Shown: in pieces, positions 1 through 7,989 of the stretch
How the letters are laid out: every line of letters starts with the position of its first letter
Position numbering within the stretch: position 1 is the first letter of the stretch
Source of the DNA: Prevotella sp.
GTDB lineage: Bacteria; Bacteroidota; Bacteroidia; Bacteroidales; Bacteroidaceae
Reading direction: 5' to 3'
NCBI GenBank assembly: GCA_024695815.1
Contig: JAILHK010000048.1
Coordinates: forward strand, 1-64,000
Length of the DNA stretch: 64,000 bases
Notes under the pieces: generated by a model
The model's input: only the letters and a program-made list of their open reading frames with translations
What the model was told of the DNA's origin: nothing
Database searches by the model: none
Position numbers and translations under genes: made by a program

Positions 1-225
1 AGCACCCTCAGCCATGTAGCGCAGAATGGTAGCGTTGGCATAGTTACGAGCACCCTTTGACACCTGCATGATAACGGGTGACTTGGTCTCAACAGCTGCC
101 TGAACGATAGCCTGCATCTGCTCCATGGTGTTGAAGTTGAATGCGGGGATAGCGTAACCACCGGCTACAGCCTTCTTGAACATCTCGCGAGTATTTACGA
201 GACCCAAATCCTTGTAATTTACCAT
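1..225 (-). CDS. fba: Fructose-bisphosphate aldolase class II, N-terminal part (runs off the window)
   Basis: Only the first 75 codons are inside the window. The reverse-strand translation begins MVNYKDLGLVNTREMF and contains IPAFNFNTMEQMQAIV and SPVIMQVSKGARNYAN, which match the first strands of the zinc-dependent class II aldolase barrel. The enzyme splits fructose-1,6-bisphosphate into dihydroxyacetone phosphate and glyceraldehyde 3-phosphate in cytoplasmic glycolysis and gluconeogenesis. The metal-binding His residues lie beyond the edge. The ATG at 223-225 follows a TACCTTTG -7 box at 277-284, which leaves a leader of about 45 bases, so the gene has its own promoter and is separate from pdxT. 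Confidence 0.85.
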   Translation of the reverse strand, partial: MVNYKDLGLVNTREMFKKAVAGGYAIPAFNFNTMEQMQAIVQAAVETKSPVIMQVSKGARNYANATILRYMAEGA

Positions 226-276
226 AATCGTTATTAACTTAAATTTATTGATTGAAATTTACTTTTTTTCTGCCCG

Positions 277-284
277 CAAAGGTA
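277..284 (-). promoter_or_regulatory. Bacteroidota -7 box for the aldolase gene
   Basis: The minus strand reads TACCTTTG, an exact fit to TAnnTTTG, 52 bases before the aldolase ATG. No other gene starts here on this strand. Confidence 0.7.
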
Positions 285-407
285 ATACATTATTTTCTAA
301 TAAAAGAAGGATTTGACTAATTCTTACCATGTTTTCGAAGGAATAGCAACTCCTTTTAACCTACTTTTACGGCGATTTGGCAAAAATGCAACATGCAGTT
401 GACAAAA

Positions 408-968
408 TCATTCGGCCCGCTTCGCGATACTGTCGAGGAAGGCTTGATGCACTCGGGTGTCGTTGTCCAGTTCTGGATGGAAGGCGGTGACCAGCTGATG
501 GCCCTGACGAGCTGCAACGATATGTCCATCGACCCGTGCTAATACCTGGCACTGAGGCGATAGCACTTCCTTGATATAGGGTGCACGGATGAAGGTCATG
601 GGAATGTCTTCTCCAATGCCTGTGACGGGGGCGGTGGTGCGAAAACTGCCCAACTGACGACCGTAGGCATTGCGTTGCACACTGATGCCCATGGTGCCTA
701 AATGCATGGGCGACAACAAGATGAGACCGGCACAGGTGCCGAATACTGGCAGTCCCTCGCTGATGGACTGACGGATGGGTTCGAAGAGTCCTAAATCGTG
801 GAGCAGTTTGCCTTGTGTTGTAGATTCGCCGCCGGGAATAACGAGACCGTCTTTCGGTTGTTGCCAATCGGCCAACTGGCGTATCTGGAAGGTTTCTGCG
901 CCTAAATGGCGGAGCATCTGCTCGTGTTCGGCAAATGCTCCTTGTAGTGCTAATACGGCTATTCTCAT
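408..968 (-). CDS. pdxT: Pyridoxal 5'-phosphate synthase glutaminase subunit
   Basis: This 186-residue class I amidotransferase releases ammonia from glutamine for the PdxS synthase. The start MRIAVLALQGAFAEHE, the oxyanion segment IPGGESTT (about residues 44-51), the nucleophile Cys in GTCAGLILL (about 77-85) and the His-x-Glu pair in AFHPEL near the C terminus are all present. Length is normal for the family. It starts 5 bases after the pdxS stop, so the two are co-transcribed with pdxS first and should be made in similar amounts for the PdxS12-PdxT12 complex. Confidence 0.95.
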   Translation of the reverse strand: MRIAVLALQGAFAEHEQMLRHLGAETFQIRQLADWQQPKDGLVIPGGESTTQGKLLHDLGLFEPIRQSISEGLPVFGTCAGLILLSPMHLGTMGISVQRNAYGRQLGSFRTTAPVTGIGEDIPMTFIRAPYIKEVLSPQCQVLARVDGHIVAARQGHQLVTAFHPELDNDTRVHQAFLDSIAKRAE

Positions 969-973
969 GTCTT

Positions 974-1849
974 TTATTTGCCTCGTTCTGCCATCAGCAG
1001 TTCAATCTCGTGTTCGTTGATGCCAACCATAGCCTCGCCCAGGTCTTCTGAGAGTTCGGCCAGCATCTTGGCATCCTGGTAGTTGGTCACGGCCTTTACG
1101 ATAGCTGCAGCACGCTTGCGGGGATTGCCACTCTTGAAAATGCCGCTGCCCACAAACACGCCTTCGGCTCCTAACTGCATCATCAAGGCTGCATCGGCTG
1201 GGGTGGCTACACCACCAGCGGCGAAGTTGACAACGGGCAGTTTACCGTTTTCGTGAACGTACTTCACCAGTTCGTAGGGGGCTTGCAATTGTTTGGCTGC
1301 TTCAAAGAGCTCGTCTTCGCTCATGCTTACCAGACGACGAATCTCGCTCTGCATCATGCGCATATGGCTGACGGCCTGCACCACATCGCCTGTGCCGGGT
1401 TCTCCTTTGGTACGAATCATGGTGGCACCCTCGGCAATGCGACGCAGCGCCTCGCCTAAGTTCTTGGCACCACAAACAAAGGGCACGTCGAACTTTGTCT
1501 TGTCGATATGATAGATGTTGTCTGCAGGACTCAGCACCTCGCTCTCGTCAATATAGTCAATCTCGATAGCTTGCAGAATCTGTGCCTCGGCAATATGGCC
1601 AATTCGGCACTTGGCCATCACGGGGATGCTGACGGCTTCCTGGATGCCACGAATCATTTTTGGATCGCTCATTCTTGACACACCACCGGCGGCACGTATG
1701 TCGGCAGGAATACGCTCTAATGCCATCACGGCGCAAGCACCTGCTTCTTCGGCAATCTTGGCCTGCTCGGGGGTTGTCACGTCCATAATCACTCCGCCCT
1801 TCAACATCTGGGCTAATTCACGGTTAAGTTTTTGTCTTTCGTTTATCAT
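974..1849 (-). CDS. pdxS: Pyridoxal 5'-phosphate synthase lyase subunit
   Basis: A 291-residue PdxS/SNZ protein that condenses ribose 5-phosphate, glyceraldehyde 3-phosphate and PdxT-derived ammonia to PLP (DXP-independent route). Signature pieces are [20 protein letters not shown] near residues 18-37, VMAKCRIGH, the lysine-bearing [11 protein letters not shown], and the phosphate site [15 protein letters not shown]. Length is standard. It heads the pdxS-pdxT operon. Upstream at 1914-1921 the minus strand has TTTCTTTG, only a weak promoter match. The neighbouring region holds several PLP enzymes (CysK, MetY, C-S lyase), but nothing in the sequence shows shared control. Confidence 0.96.
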   Translation of the reverse strand: MINERQKLNRELAQMLKGGVIMDVTTPEQAKIAEEAGACAVMALERIPADIRAAGGVSRMSDPKMIRGIQEAVSIPVMAKCRIGHIAEAQILQAIEIDYIDESEVLSPADNIYHIDKTKFDVPFVCGAKNLGEALRRIAEGATMIRTKGEPGTGDVVQAVSHMRMMQSEIRRLVSMSEDELFEAAKQLQAPYELVKYVHENGKLPVVNFAAGGVATPADAALMMQLGAEGVFVGSGIFKSGNPRKRAAAIVKAVTNYQDAKMLAELSEDLGEAMVGINEHEIELLMAERGK

Positions 1850-2057
1850 TTTACCTTATTTTAATAGTTGATATTCAATCAGAAACAACGTTCGTTTAGT
1901 CTTGTTTGCGGTGCAAAGAAACAAAGAAAAGGGGAGAATGTCTCTGATTGTTCCGTTTATGATAAAAGAAAGCGCAATTTGGCAAAATGGTGGTACAAGA
2001 GGTATAGAGTGGGGCGACTGTCTGTTATGTCCTTCAATATGGGCTGAATAGTCGGTC
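1850..2057. other. Intergenic gap upstream of pdxS
   Basis: No gene is seen. It holds the pdxS leader with a weak -7-like TTTCTTTG on the minus strand near 1914. The 22-bp periodic pattern described for the next interval may begin here in a decayed form (a possible unit at 2036), but I cannot support it. Confidence 0.4.
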
Positions 2058-2321
2058 TATTCTGTGCCTCTTGCGGGTTTATAGAAGGACTTTTATCTAC
2101 CAGTAGTTTAGCTTTTTCACTGATTCTAGACTCTAGAAAAGGTAATTCTAGACTCTAGAATGATTAGTTCTAGACTTTAGAAAGCGTGTTTCTAGACTCT
2201 AGAATGTGACTTTCTAGAGTCTAGCTGCTGTACAATACTTACCGAATGACGATGCAATAGTGCCACTTTTAGGTGCTAAAACAACCGCTTTTGCCTTTTT
2301 ATTCGGCCGCTTTTGTAATGT
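2058..2321. repeat. 22-bp phased dyad array, 12 units (array 1)
   Basis: Twelve consecutive 22-bp units start at 2058, 2080, 2102, 2124, 2146, 2168, 2190, 2212, 2234, 2256, 2278 and 2300. Each has 15 bases with dyad symmetry followed by a 7-base spacer of free sequence. The five central units (2124-2226) are TTCTAGACTCTAGAA or close variants. The flanking units are of a second type, such as AATAGTGCCACTTTT at 2256, with the same register. The period is exact across all units, equal to about two helical turns. It lies between pdxS (divergent side) and the 3' end of cysK. The outermost units (2058, 2234) are degenerate. Confidence 0.85.
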
Positions 2322-2439
2322 GCTGTGGTGGTTATAACGAAGCATGCAAAAGCCCATTCTCCCATTACCTCTGTACAAAAACAAAAAGGGAGCGTACAGA
2401 TATGCACACCCCCATGCGAAATGGTTCCGATTATTATGG

Positions 2440-3387
2440 TTACAAGGGATAATCTTCGAAAGCATAGAGCACTGTTGAGAGATAGCGCTCGCCTGTGTCG
2501 GGCAACAATACAACAATCTTCTTGCCCTTGTTCTCTGGACGTTTTGCCACTTGGATAGCTGCATAGAGTGCGGCACCTGCAGAGATTCCTACCAACAGTC
2601 CTTCTTGCTGAGCAATCTCGCGACCAGTGCGAATGGCATCGTCGTTCTCTACATCAAACACTTCGTCGATGACGTCTGAGTTGTAGGTCTTGGGAATAAA
2701 ACCGGCACCAATGCCCTGGATCTTGTGAGGGCCGCTCTGACCACCATTCAACACAGGACTAGACTTGGGCTCTACGGCGATGATCTTCACGTTGGGGTTT
2801 TGCTCTTTCAGGTACTTACCCGTGCCGCTGATGGTTCCACCAGTACCTACACCGCCGATGAAGATGTCAACCTGACCATCGGTGTCACGCCAAATCTCAG
2901 GACCCGTGGTGGCATAGTGCTTGGCAGGGTTGGCGCCATTCTCGAACTGTTGCAGAATGACACTTCCGGGAATGCTGTCGCGCAGCTCCTCGGCAGCGCG
3001 GATGGCACCTGGCATACCGTCTTTTCCAGAGGTAAGACGCACCTCGGCTCCATAGGCTTTAACGAGGTTGCGGCGCTCTACGCTCATGGTTTCAGGCATG
3101 GTAAGGATAAGGTGGTAGCCCTTAACGGCTGATACCAGAGCCAATCCTACGCCCGTATTTCCACTGGTGGGTTCGATGATGGTTGCGCCGGGTTTCAAGA
3201 TACCCTTCTGCTCTGCGTCTTCAATCATCGCTAGTGCAATGCGGTCTTTCACGCTGCCACCGGGGTTGAAAAACTCTACTTTGGCAATGACGGGAGTATC
3301 CAATCCCTGTGCCTTAGAATACTTGTTGAGCTCCAGAAGTGGAGTGTTGCCGATAAGCTCGGTCAACTGTTTCGCAATTTTACTCAT
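2440..3387 (-). CDS. cysK: Cysteine synthase (O-acetylserine sulfhydrylase)
   Basis: A 315-residue fold-type II PLP enzyme that makes cysteine from O-acetylserine and sulfide. It shows IGNTPLLEL, the PLP lysine in [12 protein letters not shown] (about residues 42-53), the substrate loop [12 protein letters not shown], the phosphate-binding [16 protein letters not shown] and the C-terminal [15 protein letters not shown]. Length is typical of CysK rather than CysM. The promoter at 3450-3457 has an 18-bp palindrome upstream that is shared with the two transporter operons next to it, which suggests regulation by sulfur or cysteine supply (inference). Confidence 0.95.
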   Translation of the reverse strand: MSKIAKQLTELIGNTPLLELNKYSKAQGLDTPVIAKVEFFNPGGSVKDRIALAMIEDAEQKGILKPGATIIEPTSGNTGVGLALVSAVKGYHLILTMPETMSVERRNLVKAYGAEVRLTSGKDGMPGAIRAAEELRDSIPGSVILQQFENGANPAKHYATTGPEIWRDTDGQVDIFIGGVGTGGTISGTGKYLKEQNPNVKIIAVEPKSSPVLNGGQSGPHKIQGIGAGFIPKTYNSDVIDEVFDVENDDAIRTGREIAQQEGLLVGISAGAALYAAIQVAKRPENKGKKIVVLLPDTGERYLSTVLYAFEDYPL

Positions 3388-3449
3388 AACCTTATCCTAA
3401 TTATTAAATTACTATTTATTCTTTTGTTCTTATTGTCTTTTCGACGGTG

Positions 3450-3519
3450 CAAAGTTACGCTGTTTTTCCCAACCTCACAATACCGCGGGTAGGTTATTTG
3501 CATACCATAAATGTGGTAT
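3450..3519 (-). promoter_or_regulatory. cysK promoter with upstream palindromic operator
   Basis: The minus strand carries TAACTTTG at 3450-3457. The palindrome ATACCA-N6-TGGTAT (3502-3519) has perfect 6-base arms and begins 45 bases upstream of the -7 box edge. The same arrangement occurs at 7844-7913 and 12818-12887. A dimeric activator bound about 65-70 bases upstream of the start site would fit. Confidence 0.7.
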
Positions 3520-3534
3520 TTTACTGGAAAACGA

Positions 3535-4725
3535 CTAAATATCGTGGTCAACCATCGCTGCAACGCACGAATCAGACCATACGTTCTCGGCCGTTTCTAG
3601 CATGTCAATGATTGTATAGACGGGCAGGATGATGCCCAACACGGCAACTGGTGCGCCAATGCCCGACATCAAAGAAAGGGTTAAGAAATAACATCCCATG
3701 GGAACGCCAGCATTGCCTATGGCCGAGATAACAGAAATCAGCAACCATAACAGGATGGTACCTATGGTGATCGTCTCGCCTCCTTGTTGCATCACAAAGA
3801 GCGAGGTTACCAGGATGAAAGCTGCGCAACCATTCATGTTGATGGTGGTGCAGATGGGCAATACAAAACGAGCGATGTTTCTTTTGATACCCAATCGCTG
3901 CTCGGCCGTTTCCATGGTGACGGGCAGTGTGGCAGCACTACTCTTCGTGAAAAGTGCCATCAGCACGGCAGGGGTCATACTTCCCAATACACGCAACGGG
4001 TTTAAACCTCTGATGAGCAGGAACAGCGGCAGTACGACAAAGAACTGGATGACGTTGCCGCCGAGCACCACCAACACGTAGCGCCCTATCGATTCGACCA
4101 CAAAACCTCCACTCACCTGCGCAGACAGTTGTGCCGAGAAGGCTACAATGCCCAATGGCAATGTAGAGATGAGCCAGCGAATCAGCAGAAAAAGTAACTC
4201 TTGCAGTCCTTGTACTCCCTTGACGACGATAGATTTGTTTTCACTGTCGGGCAATTTAGAAAGACCAATACCAATGGCAAAGGCTAGCAGTAACAGTGAA
4301 AGCACGTTGCCTTCAAGAAATGGCTTGACGATATTGTTGGGGACGACAGAGATGAGGTGGTCTGCATAAGACTGTTCAACGGTTGTCACCTCCTCATTCC
4401 CAGATGTAAATGAAGATAATACCGTTTCTGGAAGAGTGGATGGCGCGATGACCACATAAAGCACAGCACCTACGGCAGCGGCGGCGATGGTGGTGAGCAG
4501 GGTGTAAACCAGCGTGTGTCCAAAGATCTTTCCTGAACCCTTCGAACCAAATGTGGCAAGGGTGGTGATGACCGCCAGGATGATGGTTGGCACTGCTAAT
4601 AGTTGAAATAAACGTGTATAGATGGTGGCGATGAAATTCATCGTTTCGTTGAGCCATGCGATGCCCAAAATCCCTAGGATGGCACCCACGATGAGTGCCA
4701 GTATCCAAACAATAGTTCTTTTCAT
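3535..4725 (-). CDS. Dicarboxylate/amino acid:cation symporter (DAACS family)
   Basis: This 396-residue inner-membrane protein has the glutamate-transporter fold marks: a serine-rich re-entrant loop KSSAATLPVTM, TM7 motif INMNGCAAF (NMNG instead of the usual NMDG) and the second re-entrant loop IGNAGVPMG. The family moves glutamate, aspartate, C4-dicarboxylates, serine/threonine or cystine with sodium or protons. Substrate cannot be read from sequence. Its start overlaps the stop of the TonB receptor gene by one base (TAATG), so it is the last gene of the lipoprotein-receptor-symporter operon. The adjacent cysK with the same operator makes a sulfur amino acid plausible (inference). Confidence 0.85.
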   Translation of the reverse strand: MKRTIVWILALIVGAILGILGIAWLNETMNFIATIYTRLFQLLAVPTIILAVITTLATFGSKGSGKIFGHTLVYTLLTTIAAAAVGAVLYVVIAPSTLPETVLSSFTSGNEEVTTVEQSYADHLISVVPNNIVKPFLEGNVLSLLLLAFAIGIGLSKLPDSENKSIVVKGVQGLQELLFLLIRWLISTLPLGIVAFSAQLSAQVSGGFVVESIGRYVLVVLGGNVIQFFVVLPLFLLIRGLNPLRVLGSMTPAVLMALFTKSSAATLPVTMETAEQRLGIKRNIARFVLPICTTINMNGCAAFILVTSLFVMQQGGETITIGTILLWLLISVISAIGNAGVPMGCYFLTLSLMSGIGAPVAVLGIILPVYTIIDMLETAENVWSDSCVAAMVDHDI

Positions 4726-6743
4726 TATAAATCAAACGAAAAATTCAAGTAAATATTGCGTCCTTTTTGAGGAATATGACACCAATCGGCATAAGTTGAA
4801 TAGTTTCTGTCGAAGAGATTCTCAACACCAGCACGGATGACTACACGAGAACGATGGTCAGCATTTCGTAATTTAGAAAGGGCCGATGACGTAAGTTGAT
4901 AGCTGACCGCCAGATTGACAATGGTCCAGGCCGCCGTTTCTGTCTCGCCATACTTGCTGCCGTAGCATGTCTGACGCATGTGACCTTTCACTTCGGCATG
5001 TGCGCTCAATGCCTTTTTGGTGTAGCTGAGTCGTGACTGATAGCGCAGTGGGGCTATCAGCGGCAAGCATTCGTCCGCGTTATCCTGTCCGATGCTATAG
5101 CTGCCTTTTGTGCTCCAGCGCCACTCTCTGGTGGGGCGCCATTCGGCCGACAGTGAGAAGTTTGCAATCGTGGCGTGGCTGATGTTGCTATACACTTTCA
5201 CACCTTCGGCACCCACCGTCATAGCACTGAGGCGATCCTCGAACTGTCCGATGATATAGTTCGAGAAGAAGAATGCGTTAGCTTCGAGCCCCATGGTCCA
5301 TTGGTCGTTGGCTAAAGACCATTCAGAGGCCATGTTCACCTCCACGGCACTCTCGTTCTTGAGTCGTGGGTTGCCGATATAGTCGTACTGGTCGAACGTG
5401 TTGTTTAGATAGTACCCATAAGCCTCCGTCACCGAAGGAGCACGACTGCCCCAACCGATGCCAGTTGAAAATTGCATATTGCTGGCGGAAATCAGATAGC
5501 TGGCGGCAATACGTCCAGTTGTTTGGTGGTACTGTTGGTGCATGCCGGGGAAGAAAACGCTCAGCGCTTGATATCCCTCTTTGTTGTTCAGTCGTTGATG
5601 TTGCCATGACAGCTTGCCAGAAAAAAGCAATGACGCATGTTTCGACAGGCGGATATGGTCGTTGAGTGCCGCTCCCATGTTCAGTGTTCCTACGTCGGGC
5701 CATGTCACCATATACATTGGTGCTGCACCGCCAGGATACATCGTCATGTCGGCAAACAGACGGTTGTAGTAGCTGTCTATGTTCAGCGAAACATCATTCT
5801 TGGCATTGAGTACGACAACCTGCGCGTTGAGCATGGAATAGACCCCAGTAGTCCAACTTTTGCCAGGCATGTCCATGTGAATCTGTACATCGGGCCTTGT
5901 CGTATCGTCCATGACGTGGGTAATGTGGTTGTAGTATCCCTTCGTCTCCCATGATTGCAGTGCCGAGTTGTGGAACAAATGCTTGTAGGCCAACGAGGTG
6001 ATAAACGCTTCGGCTTTCGCCACATCCATGTTTAATGCGGGATAGCCTACGTCAGTGGCACGGTCAAAGATAAAGGTTGTTTCAATGGCATCGTTGGTGG
6101 CTATCCGATAGCCGCTATTCATAAAGGCATTCACCTTTTGAAACTGCGAGAAGTCCACCATGCGGTTATTGCCCGCCTTGTAGTTGTCTGCATGTCGATA
6201 GAAAGCACCACCATTGGCATAAAACCTACTCGACGAGTATGCACCATCGGCACCATACACCTGTACGTGTCCATTTGTCTCATAGCCAGTGTTGGCTCCA
6301 AGCCTATACGATTTACCGTCAAACGAGTATCCCGCCTTTCTCAATTTCAGGTCTAGTGCACCGCCAATGTTTCCCGTTGCCTGCGGATTGCCGTTGAGGC
6401 CACTGTTCAGACTGATGCTTTGCAGGTTGCTGCTTTCCACATACGAGGTCACAGGGTCCATCTTGTCTGTGCAGGCATAGAATATTTTCATGCCGTCGAT
6501 GGTGGTCGACAGGCGCTCCGTCTGCATGCTGTTTACCGTGGGTTCCCATGCATACGAGCCCCGTCGCACCAGTTCTACGTGTTTTAGTTCCTGTAGGTGC
6601 TCATCGATTGTTGCCGCCTGGCCTTTGACAGAGCGCTTCCCACCTTGTCCGCGAGATACAACGACCACCTCGTCCAGATGTTGTGACGAGGTGGCGAGAC
6701 TGTCATTTTGTAATCCAAAAATTAATAACAGTAATCCAAACAT
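4725..6743 (-). CDS. TonB-dependent outer-membrane receptor, OprC/NosA-like (probable copper)
   Basis: A 672-residue receptor with a short signal peptide (residues 1 to about 18), a TonB box DEVVVVS (24-30), plug motif VELVRRGSYAWEP, and a 22-strand-type barrel ending in YLNFSFDL. In the plug, IFYACTDKMDPVTSY places Cys91 and Met95; in the barrel, THVMDD places His276 and Met278. This is the CxxxM...HxM pair that coordinates copper in Pseudomonas OprC, with nearly the same separation. An in-frame stop just upstream of the ATG fixes the start. It follows the YtkA-like lipoprotein gene by 21 bases and overlaps the symporter start. Metal identity is inference from the family. Confidence 0.85.
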   Translation of the reverse strand: MFGLLLLIFGLQNDSLATSSQHLDEVVVVSRGQGGKRSVKGQAATIDEHLQELKHVELVRRGSYAWEPTVNSMQTERLSTTIDGMKIFYACTDKMDPVTSYVESSNLQSISLNSGLNGNPQATGNIGGALDLKLRKAGYSFDGKSYRLGANTGYETNGHVQVYGADGAYSSSRFYANGGAFYRHADNYKAGNNRMVDFSQFQKVNAFMNSGYRIATNDAIETTFIFDRATDVGYPALNMDVAKAEAFITSLAYKHLFHNSALQSWETKGYYNHITHVMDDTTRPDVQIHMDMPGKSWTTGVYSMLNAQVVVLNAKNDVSLNIDSYYNRLFADMTMYPGGAAPMYMVTWPDVGTLNMGAALNDHIRLSKHASLLFSGKLSWQHQRLNNKEGYQALSVFFPGMHQQYHQTTGRIAASYLISASNMQFSTGIGWGSRAPSVTEAYGYYLNNTFDQYDYIGNPRLKNESAVEVNMASEWSLANDQWTMGLEANAFFFSNYIIGQFEDRLSAMTVGAEGVKVYSNISHATIANFSLSAEWRPTREWRWSTKGSYSIGQDNADECLPLIAPLRYQSRLSYTKKALSAHAEVKGHMRQTCYGSKYGETETAAWTIVNLAVSYQLTSSALSKLRNADHRSRVVIRAGVENLFDRNYSTYADWCHIPQKGRNIYLNFSFDL

Positions 6744-6764
6744 ATCATTTTTTCATTCTATTCA

Positions 6765-7703
6765 TTATATGGTCACGTCCCAATAGAGCGAGCTCAGCTC
6801 TTCACCACCGGCCACGATGTTGCCTTGTTCATCTCTCACCGTCAGGTGAATGCGCCACAGTCCGGTCATCGTCAGGTTGATGGTGCCTTGATAGCTGCCG
6901 TTCTCTTGTTTCAGAAGAGGCGTGTTGTCCGGCGAGGTGTGGTTGCCCATGTCTGGCATGCGTGGATCGATGTCGATGGAAAATGTTTCGGTGGCAAGTT
7001 GATACGGGGTGGTGGGCTGCTCGCTCTTTTTCGAGATGTAGGCCTTGATGTCGTTTGTTCCCGTCTCAAAGTCTGTGGGGTTTACCAGCGATAAGTAGTA
7101 AGTATCGTTGCCCACCTTAAACGATTTCAGCCATGTCTGTCCATCGGGTAGGGCGTTGACCACAATCTCGCGCTTGTCAATGCCACCTTTCGTGCCAAGT
7201 ATCAACGCGTTGTACGACAGAGACCAGGAGCCGGCATCGCTGGTGTTCATGACAAACGAGACCCACGTGCGCTTCACGGCCAAGTAGTTGTCGTTAAAAC
7301 TTTCTGTTGCGGGTCCCACTGGCGTGCTGTGGTACATATTCATTTTCACCATGTGCATCAGTGGTGTCAGTCCAGAAATCTCGAAGTTCTTGATGTAGTT
7401 GCCTGTGGCCTTCTTGGTTGCCACAAAGAACACTTCGTTGTAACCATTGTGAAAATCACCAGTCTTCGTATAGGCAAACACGTTGTACTTGCCGTCAACC
7501 TCGGTTTGTAGCTCTGGCACGATCTTAAGTGTCTGTAGGAAACGATATACCTGTAGTGCCTCTTCTGCAGAACAGCAATCTATGTCGTCCGTAATGGTGA
7601 TGCCTGGAATTTCGATACCCGCCTGCACACCATCGTCGTTGCTGTTGCAGGCTGTCAGTGCTGCAACGACCAAAATCAAAAACAATCCTTTTACTTTCTT
7701 CAT
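6765..7703 (-). CDS. Lipoprotein with C-terminal YtkA/FixH-like domain
   Basis: The 312-residue product begins with a lipoprotein signal (MKKVKGLFLILVVAALTAC, lipobox Cys19). Residues 60-220 are a beta-rich region I do not recognise. The C-terminal part holds GLWRIHLTVRDEQGNIVAGG, the pattern of YtkA/FixH-type domains that occur beside copper and cytochrome oxidase genes. A Cys-Cys pair (DDIDCCSAEEA) and several Met and His residues near MHMVKMNMYHS could bind metal. It is first in the operon with the OprC-like receptor and probably works with it at the cell surface. Exact role unknown. Confidence 0.7.
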   Translation of the reverse strand: MKKVKGLFLILVVAALTACNSNDDGVQAGIEIPGITITDDIDCCSAEEALQVYRFLQTLKIVPELQTEVDGKYNVFAYTKTGDFHNGYNEVFFVATKKATGNYIKNFEISGLTPLMHMVKMNMYHSTPVGPATESFNDNYLAVKRTWVSFVMNTSDAGSWSLSYNALILGTKGGIDKREIVVNALPDGQTWLKSFKVGNDTYYLSLVNPTDFETGTNDIKAYISKKSEQPTTPYQLATETFSIDIDPRMPDMGNHTSPDNTPLLKQENGSYQGTINLTMTGLWRIHLTVRDEQGNIVAGGEELSSLYWDVTI

Positions 7704-7724
7704 ATTCCTTACCTTTTTTGAAGT

Positions 7725-7831
7725 CCCCTAAGTTAGGGGATTAGGGGTCTGAACAGACGAGAACCAGACCAAAAATATTCTTTCTATGGGATGCCTGCGC
7801 CTGTTCAGGCCCCATCCCCCTAACTTAGGGG
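7725..7831. repeat. Long imperfect inverted repeat in the lipoprotein 5' leader
   Basis: Arms at 7725-7756 and 7801-7831 are near reverse complements (CCCCTAAGTTAGGGG at one end, CTGTTCAG at the inner end) around a 44-base loop. The outer 15 bases of each arm are themselves near-palindromic. The whole element lies between the -7 box at 7844 and the ATG at 7703, so it should be transcribed as a strong stem. It may be a REP-like insertion or a regulatory leader. Confidence 0.7.
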
Positions 7832-7843
7832 TTTTTGACAATG

Positions 7844-7913
7844 CAAAGGTACGGCGATTCTCGTACCCCCACAATCCCATGTTCAAGGCATTCGAATACC
7901 ATATAAAAGGTAT
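7844..7913 (-). promoter_or_regulatory. Promoter and palindromic operator of the lipoprotein-receptor-symporter operon
   Basis: TACCTTTG on the minus strand at 7844-7851 and the palindrome ATACCA-N6-AGGTAT at 7896-7913, again 45 bases from the -7 box edge. The segment GGCATTCGAATACC also resembles GGCATTCGCATACC of the SusC promoter. Confidence 0.7.
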
Positions 7914-7989
7914 AAACTATAGATTGAGGGGAACCGACTGCCTGTTGCAGTCCATTCCCCTCTCTTGGTTATATGATATTAGGAATTAA

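Noticed and set aside
2214..2576. 120-residue ORF over array 1 and the cysK end
   Set aside because: It begins in array units and overlaps cysK in another frame; no protein-like features.
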